Below, piece after piece: positions 1 through 5,185 of a stretch of DNA of 7,129 bases. Source of the stretch: Clostridia bacterium (GTDB lineage: Bacteria; Bacillota; Clostridia; Christensenellales; Aristaeellaceae); the NCBI GenBank assembly GCA_016295665.1, contig JAEDKS010000126.1, positions 1-7,129 on the forward strand. Direction: 5' to 3'. Below the pieces are notes generated by a model, which was not told the DNA's origin, ran no database searches, and worked only from the letters and a program-made list of their open reading frames with translations. Every line of letters begins with the position of its first letter. The stretch's first letter is position 1. A program made the position numbers and the translations under genes.

Positions 1-198
1 AACTCACTCTTCCCTTTCATGCAATTATTGTTGTTCCCTAATAAGGAATTGGTCACCCACTTCATGATACCATATTGGCATCTCCTTTGCAAGATATTTC
101 TTGGTTGTTCAGGAAATAAATCACAGTTGATTGAAGGATGTATAGAAATTGAGTCAAAGATGTCTGAAAATAACATCTTCGTCTCTGTTTCAGCGTGA
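1..198. other. AT-rich edge segment with unidentified partial open frames
   Basis: This stretch is about 35% G+C, against roughly two thirds in the rest of the window, and the change is abrupt near position 200. Two frames are open to the left edge. On the plus strand, frame 1 has 65 sense codons and ends at TGA 196-198. On the minus strand, an ATG at 176-174 opens 58 codons that run off the edge (start MLFSDIFDSI). I recognise neither protein. The minus ATG has no convincing Shine-Dalgarno sequence in front of it. At most one of the two can be a real gene end, and both could be chance. The segment could be the end of a transferred gene, a decayed mobile element or plain intergenic DNA. Confidence 0.3.
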
Positions 199-200
199 CA

Positions 201-231
201 GAAAAGGGCCAGCCCCCTGCGGGGCTGACCC
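201..231 (-). terminator. Rho-independent terminator of the rubrerythrin gene
   Basis: Read on the minus strand, an 11-bp stem (231-221 pairing with 216-206, with one G-T wobble) closes a 4-base loop and is followed by TTTTC at 205-201. It lies 17 bases after the rubrerythrin stop codon. On the plus strand the hairpin has no T tract, so it should work mainly for minus-strand transcripts. Confidence 0.87.
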
Positions 232-247
232 TGTGGAAACCGTGGGA

Positions 248-793
248 TTACTTGAAGTACCGGGCCAGCAGGCCAGCAAAGGCCTTGCCGTGGCGGGCCT
301 CGTCGCGGGCCATCTCGTGCACGGTGTCGTGGATCGCGTCCAGACCCAGCGCCTTCGCCTTCTTCGCCAGCTCGAACTTGCCGGCGGTCGCGCCGTTCTC
401 GGCCTCGACGCGCATCTCCAGGTTCTTCTTGGTGGAGTCGGTCACGACCTCACCCAGCAGCTCCGCAAACTTCGCCGCATGCTCGGCCTCCTCATAGGCG
501 GCCTTCTCCCAGTACAGGCCGATCTCCGGATAGCCCTCACGATGCGCCACGCGCGCCATCGCCAGGTACATGCCCACCTCGGAGCACTCGCCCTGGAAGT
601 TCTCGCGCAGGCCATCCACGATCTCCTGCGGGATGCCCTCGCCCTTGCCGGCGCCGACCACGTGCTCCGCGGCCCAGGTCATCTCACCCTCAACCTTGTT
701 GAACTTGCTGGCAGGAACGCCGCAGATCGGGCACTTCTCCGGGGGCTGAGCTCCCTCATACACATAACCGCAAACGCTGCAAACCCACTTCAT
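248..793 (-). CDS. Rubrerythrin with N-terminal rubredoxin domain (reverse-type)
   Basis: Non-haem iron protein that reduces hydrogen peroxide (and, in reverse-type homologues, oxygen) in the cytoplasm of anaerobes, taking electrons from NAD(P)H through a rubredoxin reductase. The 181-residue protein begins with a rubredoxin-like Fe(Cys)4 site, CSVC at 5-8 and CPIC at 21-24. A four-helix ferritin-like domain follows, with diiron ligand candidates E69, E102 and H105 (EAEH), E130/E132, and E165 with H168 (EARH). Classical rubrerythrin has the rubredoxin domain at the C-terminus, so this is the swapped order known from clostridial reverse rubrerythrins. The start at 793 is chosen because GGAGGTT sits 7 bases upstream and residue 2 begins the rubredoxin fold; an in-frame extension to 862 would cross the promoter. 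It is monocistronic, with its own promoter and terminator. The family call is firm; the oxygen or peroxide preference is inferred. Confidence 0.93.
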   Translation of the reverse strand: MKWVCSVCGYVYEGAQPPEKCPICGVPASKFNKVEGEMTWAAEHVVGAGKGEGIPQEIVDGLRENFQGECSEVGMYLAMARVAHREGYPEIGLYWEKAAYEEAEHAAKFAELLGEVVTDSTKKNLEMRVEAENGATAGKFELAKKAKALGLDAIHDTVHEMARDEARHGKAFAGLLARYFK

Positions 794-841
794 GTTTTTC
801 AACCTCCATCTTACTCTGAATTTGGCGAAAGCCACACCCCT

Positions 842-870
842 ATTATACACGGTTTTGCGCAAAATGAAAC
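842..870 (-). promoter_or_regulatory. Probable promoter of the rubrerythrin gene with palindrome
   Basis: On the minus strand a perfect TATAAT occupies 847-842, about 50 bases before the start codon. The -35 region is weak (GTTTCA at 870-865 with a 17-base spacer). The spacer contains a perfect 12-bp palindrome, TTTTGCGCAAAA (853-864), well placed to act as an operator. The A/T-rich tract at 871-890, including palindrome GAAAATTTTC at 880-889, resembles an UP element. No PerR or Fur consensus is seen. Confidence 0.65.
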
Positions 871-930
871 ACCTATTCAGAAAATTTTCATGTGCCCTTC
901 ACTTTGCCCCGCCTTCCCCGCCGCTGCCCC

Positions 931-959
931 TTGACGCGCCCCCGGCGTTGCGGTATCAT
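931..959 (+). promoter_or_regulatory. Sigma-70-type promoter of the lipoprotein-Gx operon
   Basis: TTGACG (931-936) and TATCAT (954-959) are separated by 17 bases. Transcription would start near 966 and give a leader of about 20 bases before the first start codon. It is divergent from the rubrerythrin promoter, with about 60 bases between the two. Confidence 0.7.
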
Positions 960-988
960 AGACACAGGAACAGCTTCAGGAGGTCTTG

Positions 989-1441
989 ATGATGCGCTTC
1001 GGTTTTCTCTCGGCGCTGCTGGCGGCGGCGCTGCTGCTGGGGGGCTGCGCGGCTACGGGGGGCGGCCCCTCCCTCCCCGATGGTACCGCCAACCCGGACG
1101 ACGTGGCGGCGGCCCCCGGCTACGTGCGCATCACCGTCGGCAGCGACAGCCGCTGGATCGCCCTGCCCGGGGACGGGGAGCGCGTGGTGACCCTGCGCCA
1201 GACCGCCGAGGACGGCACCGAGCTCATCAACGAGGTGCACCTCTCCCCCGAGGGCGTGTTCATGGGCGCCGCCTCCTGCCACAACCAGGACTGCGTGAAG
1301 CAGGGGCTGGTCACCTTTGAGAACCGCGACACCCGGGTGCTGACCAACTGGGTCATCTGTCTGCCCAATCAGGTGTCCGTGGAGCTGTACACCCCCGAGG
1401 AAATGAACGCCATGGGCGGCAGCGGGGAGGGCGGCGCATGA
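989..1441 (+). CDS. NusG domain II-containing lipoprotein
   Basis: Predicted lipoprotein of about 150 residues, anchored on the outer face of the cytoplasmic membrane. Residues 1-19 form a signal peptide ending in a lipobox (L17-G18-G19-C20), so Cys20 would be lipidated. A Gly/Pro-rich linker leads to a small beta-rich domain (about 46-135) with the family signature SCHNQDC (96-102) and VICLPN (122-127). These three cysteines (97, 102, 124) are typical of NusG-domain-II proteins, named for a fold resembling part of NusG; they are not transcription factors. AGGAGG at 978-983 lies 5 bases before ATG 989 and 8 before ATG 992, so either start is possible. TTG 986, only 2 bases away, is unlikely. 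The stop overlaps the next start (ATGA, 1438-1441), implying translational coupling with the Gx-family protein. Biochemical role unknown. Confidence 0.85.
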   Translation: MMRFGFLSALLAAALLLGGCAATGGGPSLPDGTANPDDVAAAPGYVRITVGSDSRWIALPGDGERVVTLRQTAEDGTELINEVHLSPEGVFMGAASCHNQDCVKQGLVTFENRDTRVLTNWVICLPNQVSVELYTPEEMNAMGGSGEGGA

Positions 1442-2133
1442 GAAATCGCAGAGACCGGAGCGCCACCCGCCGCGTTACCCTGAGCGCGCTGCTGCTGGCG
1501 ATGATGCTCATCTTAGGCTATGTGGAGTCGCTGCTGCCCCTCAACGTGGGCGTGCCCGGCATCAAGCTGGGGCTCAGCAACAGCGTGCTCATCTTCGCCG
1601 TGTACATGCTGGATGCCCCCACCGCCTTCCTGCTCATGGCGCTGAAGGTGCTGCTCAGCGGCATGCTCTTTGCCGGGCCCAGCACCATGCTCTACGGCTT
1701 CGCGGGCGGCCTGCTCAGCATGACCGGCATGGTGCTGCTGCGCCGGGTGCGCCTGCCCGCCGTGGCGGTCAGCGTGGCGGGCGGCATGCTCCACAACGCC
1801 GGTCAGGTCGGGCTCTCCCTGCTCATCCTGCGGGTGCCGCTTAAGGGCATGGTGTGGTACCTGCTGGTGCTGCTGGCGGTGGGCGCGGTCTGCGGGGCGC
1901 TGACCGGCGTGTGCGCCACCGCCGTCATGAAGCACCTGCGGGCGCTGGGCTGGCATGCCCCCGACAAACGGGTCACCGGGCGCGCCTGGGGTCTCGCGCT
2001 GGCGGCGGTGCTGCTGGCGGGGGCCGTGGCGCTGGCGTACCTGCGGCCCTGGCAGACCCCCGGCTCCACCCCCACCGTCACCTGGGAGATGACCGAGGGG
2101 ACGGGCGACGCGGCGGAGGAAAGTGGAACATAA
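1438..2133 (+). CDS. Gx transporter family membrane protein (Hpre_diP_synt_I)
   Basis: Polytopic membrane protein of 231 residues from the family labelled Gx transporter or, historically, heptaprenyl diphosphate synthase component I. That enzyme label is doubtful: the protein looks like a small-solute carrier and its substrate is unknown. Family-typical stretches are the segment after helix 1 (E30 to N48, containing VPGIKLGLSN) and GGMLHN at 115-120. Hydrophobic segments lie near 13-33, 45-60, 62-80, 83-101, 106-130 and 138-163. Residues 182-202 add a further helix, and a hydrophilic, acidic tail of about 28 residues ends the protein. Members I know of end near residue 170, so this C-terminal helix and tail are an extension. 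The start ATG overlaps the lipoprotein stop. No polyprenyl synthase gene follows, which also argues against an isoprenoid role here. Confidence 0.82.
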   Translation: MRNRRDRSATRRVTLSALLLAMMLILGYVESLLPLNVGVPGIKLGLSNSVLIFAVYMLDAPTAFLLMALKVLLSGMLFAGPSTMLYGFAGGLLSMTGMVLLRRVRLPAVAVSVAGGMLHNAGQVGLSLLILRVPLKGMVWYLLVLLAVGAVCGALTGVCATAVMKHLRALGWHAPDKRVTGRAWGLALAAVLLAGAVALAYLRPWQTPGSTPTVTWEMTEGTGDAAEESGT

Positions 2134-2160
2134 CGGAACAAATCGGAAGAAAACGGAAAA
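2121..2160 (+). repeat. Four 10-bp degenerate tandem units (GGAA every 10 bases)
   Basis: Four consecutive decamers share a GGAA core at 2125, 2135, 2145 and 2155: AAGTGGAACA, TAACGGAACA, AATCGGAAGA, AAACGGAAAA. The array straddles the stop codon of the Gx gene (TAA 2131-2133). It is A-rich and stands out in GC-rich surroundings. It may be a protein-binding array with one-helical-turn phasing, a curved-DNA element, or a remnant of tandem duplication. Confidence 0.6.
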
Positions 2161-2173
2161 TGCACAGCTCCCC

Positions 2174-2203
2174 GGGCATGCTCTCCGCAGGGCATGCCCT
2201 TTG
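2174..2203 (+). terminator. Possible weak terminator of the lipoprotein-Gx operon
   Basis: GGGCATGC (2174-2181) pairs perfectly with GCATGCCC (2192-2199) around a 10-base loop. Only TTT follows (2200-2202), so the T tract is poor. Its position 40 bases after the operon's last stop codon supports a terminator role, but it could also be an RNA-stabilising hairpin. Confidence 0.45.
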
Positions 2204-2248
2204 CCGTGGGCGCTCCCCCGCCCCGAACCGGGCAAACAGCGCAAAAAC

Positions 2249-2300
2249 GCACGAATGGTGCCTTTCTGTGCACGAATTGCAGTTTGGGGTGGACAAAAGG
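2249..2300 (+). promoter_or_regulatory. Direct repeats at 21-bp spacing, candidate LytTR operator
   Basis: GCACGAATGG at 2249-2258 is repeated as GCACGAATTG at 2270-2279, exactly 21 bases start to start. A weaker third copy (GGACAAAAGG, 7 of 10 matching the first) falls at 2291-2300, again 21 bases on, and overlaps the -35 box. LytTR-family regulators such as AgrA bind pairs of ~9-bp direct repeats separated by 12 bp, which is this geometry. The bases themselves do not match the AgrA consensus, so the assignment rests on spacing and position. Confidence 0.5.
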
Positions 2301-2318
2301 CGGGGAATCGTGTATAAT
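2290..2318 (+). promoter_or_regulatory. Near-consensus promoter of the LytTR-PAS gene
   Basis: TGGACA (2290-2295, 5 of 6 matching consensus) and a perfect TATAAT (2313-2318) are separated by 17 bases. The predicted transcript starts near 2325, just before AGGAGGG at 2331-2337. The promoter's position rules out any start codon upstream of 2344. Confidence 0.82.
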
Positions 2319-2343
2319 GGTACCTGCTTCAGGAGGGAATGTT

Positions 2344-3132
2344 ATGCAGGACATCAGGACACTCACCGTCATTTCCGGACGAAAGAAGGTCACCTTCGCG
2401 GTGGACGCCGTGCTCTACGTGCGCACCGCCGGGCGGCACAGGGAAATCCATACCAGCGACGGGCAAATCTACGCCACCCGCAGCGACATCCATACCCTCG
2501 CGGACACCCTTGGGGACGGGTTCGTCCGCATCGACCGGGGCTGCTATGTGGCGGCCCGCGCCATTCATGAGGTCACCGACCGCATTCTGCTGGTCAACGG
2601 CGAAATCCTTGACTACGCCGACCGCCACCGCGCCGAAATTGTCGAGCGGGTGCAGGACATCCGCCGCGGCTTCGTCGAGGGCTTCGCCCGGAGCAACGCC
2701 GGCATGTCCCCCGAGGACTACCACCGCCACTTCCAGAGCTTCGACACGCTCCCCTGCGCCTTCTGCGACATCGAGATGGTGTTCGATGAGCAGCAGAACG
2801 CCGTGGACTGGATCTTCCGCTACGCCAACGAGCCGCTGGCGAAGCTGGAGCGGGTGCCCCTGGACCGCCTCGTCGGCAGCAGCTTCGGCGCGCTGTTCGC
2901 CAACATGGACCACAAGTGGCTCCGGCTCTACGAGCGGGCCACCCTGTTCGGCGAGGCGCTGGAGACCCTGGACTACAGCCGCGAAATCGACACCTGGCTC
3001 AAAATCACCTGCTTCCCCACCCTGCCCGGACACTGCGGCTGCCTGCTGTACAGGCTGGAGGACGTGCAGTTCGTCCGCAGCGGGCCTTCCACCAACGAGG
3101 GCATCCTCCGGTTCCTCACCCGGATGAACTGA
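2344..3132 (+). CDS. LytTR DNA-binding / PAS-like sensor transcriptional regulator
   Basis: Predicted cytoplasmic regulator of 262 residues. The N-terminal part (about 6-103) is a LytTR DNA-binding domain, recognisable from the ordered pattern VLYVRTAGRHREIHTSDG (23-40), then FVRIDRGCYVA (60-70), the helix-loop I74-R80 and the V84-N85-G86 turn. The second part (about 130-243) is PAS-like: WIFRYANEPLAKLE (156-169), the MDHKWLRLYE stretch (188-197), and the closing strand H230-Y236 with C231 and C233. Similar PAS modules occur in clostridial kinases and diguanylate cyclases. No receiver or histidine kinase domain is present, and no kinase gene lies nearby, so it is probably a one-component sensor; the ligand is unknown. 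The start at 2344 has AGGAGGG 6 bases upstream. Phased repeats at its promoter suggest autoregulation. LytTR assignment firm, PAS likely. Confidence 0.85.
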   Translation: MQDIRTLTVISGRKKVTFAVDAVLYVRTAGRHREIHTSDGQIYATRSDIHTLADTLGDGFVRIDRGCYVAARAIHEVTDRILLVNGEILDYADRHRAEIVERVQDIRRGFVEGFARSNAGMSPEDYHRHFQSFDTLPCAFCDIEMVFDEQQNAVDWIFRYANEPLAKLERVPLDRLVGSSFGALFANMDHKWLRLYERATLFGEALETLDYSREIDTWLKITCFPTLPGHCGCLLYRLEDVQFVRSGPSTNEGILRFLTRMN

Positions 3133-3156
3133 TCCGCGCATCCCGCACACCCATAC

Positions 3157-3192
3157 CGCGCCCCCCGCATACAAAGAGAGGGGCGCGTTTTT
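3157..3192 (+). terminator. Rho-independent terminator of the LytTR-PAS gene
   Basis: CGCGCCCC (3157-3164) pairs with GGGGCGCG (3180-3187) around a 15-base loop, followed directly by TTTTT (3188-3192). It begins 24 bases after the stop codon. It also lies beyond the end of the convergent helicase gene, but on that strand it lacks a T tract. Confidence 0.87.
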
Positions 3193-3280
3193 CATGCGCT
3201 CCTCTCCCTGTCCCACCCGGGGATTTCCCATATCTTGCCGGGGCATATGCAATATATCCCCATGCGATGACCCGCGCCGC

Positions 3281-4627
3281 TCAGAACGGCGCTTGACCCG
3301 CGGTGCCCGGGGGATCCCGGTAGCTGGTCAGGTCGGGCACCCACTCCACCTTCACCGTGCCCAGGGGGCCGTTGCGCTGCTTGGCGAGGATGATCTCGCC
3401 CTCGAACTGCGGCGCCTCCTGGTTGTAGTAGTACTCACGGTGAATGAACATGACCACGTCGGCGTCCTGCTCGATGGAACCCGAATCGCGCAGGTCGCTC
3501 AGAATCGGACGCTTGTCCACGCGGGTGGTCGCCGCGCGGGAAAGCTGGGCACAGGCGATGAGCGGCACCTTCAGCTCCAGCGCGATGGCCTTCAGCTGAC
3601 GGCTGATCTCGCTGACCTCCAGCTGACGGCTCTCCGTCTTGCCGTCGGCGTGCATCAGGCCCAGATAGTCCAGCACAATCAGATCCAGTCCCCGGTCCAT
3701 CATCAGCCGGCGGCACCGGGAGCGAAGCTGGGACGGGGAAATGCCCGCCGTGTCGTCGATGCAGATGGGCGCCACGCTCATGGGGCCCGACATCTCGCAC
3801 AGCTTCAGCCAGTCCTCCGAGCTCAGCATGCCCGAGCGCACCTTCTGCATGCTCACCCCCGCCAGGGAGCAGAGCATACGCATGGCGATCTGCTCCCGGG
3901 GCATCTCCAGCGAGAAGAACGCCACCGAGCGGTTCGCGTTCATGCAGGCGTGGGACGCGATGTTGATCGCCAGGGACGTCTTGCCCATGGACGGGCGCGC
4001 ACCGATCAGGATCAATTCGCCCGGGTGCAGGCCCGTCAGCAGCGTGTCCAGCTGACCGAAGCCCGTGGGGACGCCGTTCAGCTGACCATGCAGCTTCGCC
4101 AGGTCGGAAATCTTCGTGTAGGTGTCCACCAGCACCTCGCTCATGGGCACCAGACTCTCGCCCCCCGAGCGCTTCATCACGATGTCGAAGATGGACTTCT
4201 CCGCCTTCGCCATGATGTCCGGCACCGGGTCCTGCTGCGTAAAGCAGGACTGGGCAATCGACTGGGACGCCTGAATCAGCTTGCGCAGCGTGCTCTTTTC
4301 CTCCACGAGGGCGATGTACGCCTTCACGTTGGCGGTGGTCGGCACCTGCGCCGCCAGCTTCACCAGCCGCTGCACGCCGCCGATGCCCTCCAGCGTGCCC
4401 CGCCGCCGCAGCTCCGCGTCCACGGTCACCAGATCCACCGGGCTCTGGACGCGGTGCAGGGCGATCATGCTGTCAAAGAGCTCCTTGTTCTGGGGCTGAT
4501 AGAAGTCCTCCGGCTGCAGCCGCTCCGACGCCTGCAGCACCGAGTCCGGGTCCTGGAGCATGGCGCCGAGAACGGACTCCTCCGCCTCGACGCTGTTGGG
4601 CGGCGTCATGCCGCGATATTCGCTCAT
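3281..4627 (-). CDS. dnaB: Replicative DNA helicase (DnaB; called DnaC in Bacillus)
   Basis: Hexameric 5'-3' helicase that unwinds DNA at the replication fork, moving on the lagging-strand template and recruiting primase. The 448-residue length is normal. The N-terminal primase-interacting helical domain (about 8-108) and a linker helix precede the RecA-like motor. Motor motifs are Walker A GARPSMGKT (209-217, K216), E241 in the FSLEMP strand, Walker B LIVLDYL (316-322, D320), sensor glutamine Q361, the DLRDSGSIEQDAD segment (378-390), and the arginine-finger loop KQRNG (416-420, R418). All key residues are intact and no intein is present. The Shine-Dalgarno AAAGGAG (4645-4639) is 11 bases from the ATG because a 5-base unit (CGGAA) is duplicated in the spacer; without the duplication the distance would be 6. 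It lies 27 bases after rplI and is the last gene of the cluster. No clear terminator follows. Confidence 0.97.
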   Translation of the reverse strand: MSEYRGMTPPNSVEAEESVLGAMLQDPDSVLQASERLQPEDFYQPQNKELFDSMIALHRVQSPVDLVTVDAELRRRGTLEGIGGVQRLVKLAAQVPTTANVKAYIALVEEKSTLRKLIQASQSIAQSCFTQQDPVPDIMAKAEKSIFDIVMKRSGGESLVPMSEVLVDTYTKISDLAKLHGQLNGVPTGFGQLDTLLTGLHPGELILIGARPSMGKTSLAINIASHACMNANRSVAFFSLEMPREQIAMRMLCSLAGVSMQKVRSGMLSSEDWLKLCEMSGPMSVAPICIDDTAGISPSQLRSRCRRLMMDRGLDLIVLDYLGLMHADGKTESRQLEVSEISRQLKAIALELKVPLIACAQLSRAATTRVDKRPILSDLRDSGSIEQDADVVMFIHREYYYNQEAPQFEGEIILAKQRNGPLGTVKVEWVPDLTSYRDPPGTAGQAPF

Positions 4628-4654
4628 GTTCCGTTCCGCTCCTTTGCCCGGCGC

Positions 4655-5107
4655 TTACTTGGCCAGGGGCTCCACGTGCACCACCATCCGCGTGGTGATG
4701 CCGCTGTACAGCCACACGTCCACCTCCACGTCCCCCACCGTGCGGATGGGGTCGGGCAGGTCGATCTTCTTCTTGTCCACCTGAATGCCGTGCTGCTTCT
4801 CCAGCTGCTCCGCGATCTCCGCGTTGGTGATGGAGCCGTACAGCCGGCCCTTCTCGCCGCACTTCACCTGCAGGTTGATGACCTTGCCCTTCAGCTGGCG
4901 GGCCTTCTCCTCGGCCTGGGCGCGGCGCTCCGCCTCCCGGGCCGCCTCGGCGGCACGCTTGCGCTCGATCTCCCGGGCCGCGCCGGGCGTCGCTTCCACC
5001 GCCAGCTTCTTCGGGAACAGGAAGTTCCGGGCGTAGCCGTCCGACACCGTGATGATGTCATCGCGCTTGCCCGAGCCCTTGATGTCCTGCAGCAGAATCA
5101 CCTTCAT
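4655..5107 (-). CDS. rplI: Large-subunit ribosomal protein L9 (bL9)
   Basis: Component of the 50S subunit that binds 23S rRNA near the base of the L1 stalk and helps maintain the reading frame. The 150-residue length fits the family. The N-terminal domain (1-50) carries the L9 signature, with GSGKRDDIITVSDGYARNF at 11-29 and LFPKKLA following. Residues about 50-75 are the charged connecting helix, rich in E, R, K and A. The C-terminal domain starts near 78, with GRLYGSIT (92-99) as its typical segment. The start at 5107 is preferred because GGAGG lies 8 bases upstream and MKVILLQDI is the usual beginning; a start at 5125 would lie upstream of that site. Its neighbours, yybS-like upstream and dnaB downstream, are the standard Firmicutes setting, minus gdpP. 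Confidence 0.97.
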   Translation of the reverse strand: MKVILLQDIKGSGKRDDIITVSDGYARNFLFPKKLAVEATPGAAREIERKRAAEAAREAERRAQAEEKARQLKGKVINLQVKCGEKGRLYGSITNAEIAEQLEKQHGIQVDKKKIDLPDPIRTVGDVEVDVWLYSGITTRMVVHVEPLAK

Positions 5108-5126
5108 GTTGGTTTCCTCCTTCACT

Positions 5127-5152
5127 CGTCCCGGGGATCATGCCCGGGGACG
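5127..5152 (-). other. Bulged hairpin in the yybS-rplI spacer
   Basis: On the minus strand a 9-bp GC-rich stem with a single bulged C encloses a 7-base loop, ending 7 bases before the rplI Shine-Dalgarno region. No T tract follows, so it is not a standard terminator. A direct repeat of AACGACAG lies just upstream on the transcript (minus strand, about 5173-5155). It may be an RNA-processing or stability element, or a translation-modulating leader for L9. Confidence 0.4.
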
Positions 5153-5185
5153 TTCCTGTCGTTTTCTGTCGTTGGGGGACGGCGG

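Noticed and set aside
794..862. N-terminal extension of rubrerythrin
   Set aside because: It overlaps the TATAAT box; GGAGGTT and the rubredoxin domain both fix the start at 793.
149..934. A 261-codon plus-strand frame over the rubrerythrin gene
   Set aside because: It is the antisense shadow of rubrerythrin, crosses that gene's terminator and promoter, and has no ribosome binding site.
986..988. TTG start for the lipoprotein
   Set aside because: It is only 2 bases after AGGAGG; the ATGs at 989 and 992 have workable spacing and keep the same signal peptide.
2194..2343. Upstream in-frame extension of the LytTR-PAS gene
   Set aside because: It would run through the TGGACA-17-TATAAT promoter and the direct repeats, while ATG 2344 has AGGAGGG at ideal spacing and starts right before the LytTR domain.
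1513..2393. Long minus-strand frames opposite the Gx-family gene
   Set aside because: They are shadows of a membrane-protein gene with clear family motifs, and have no ribosome binding sites or recognisable domains.
3274..3292. 6-bp hairpin over the helicase stop codon as terminator
   Set aside because: The stem is short, overlaps coding sequence and has no T tract on the minus strand.
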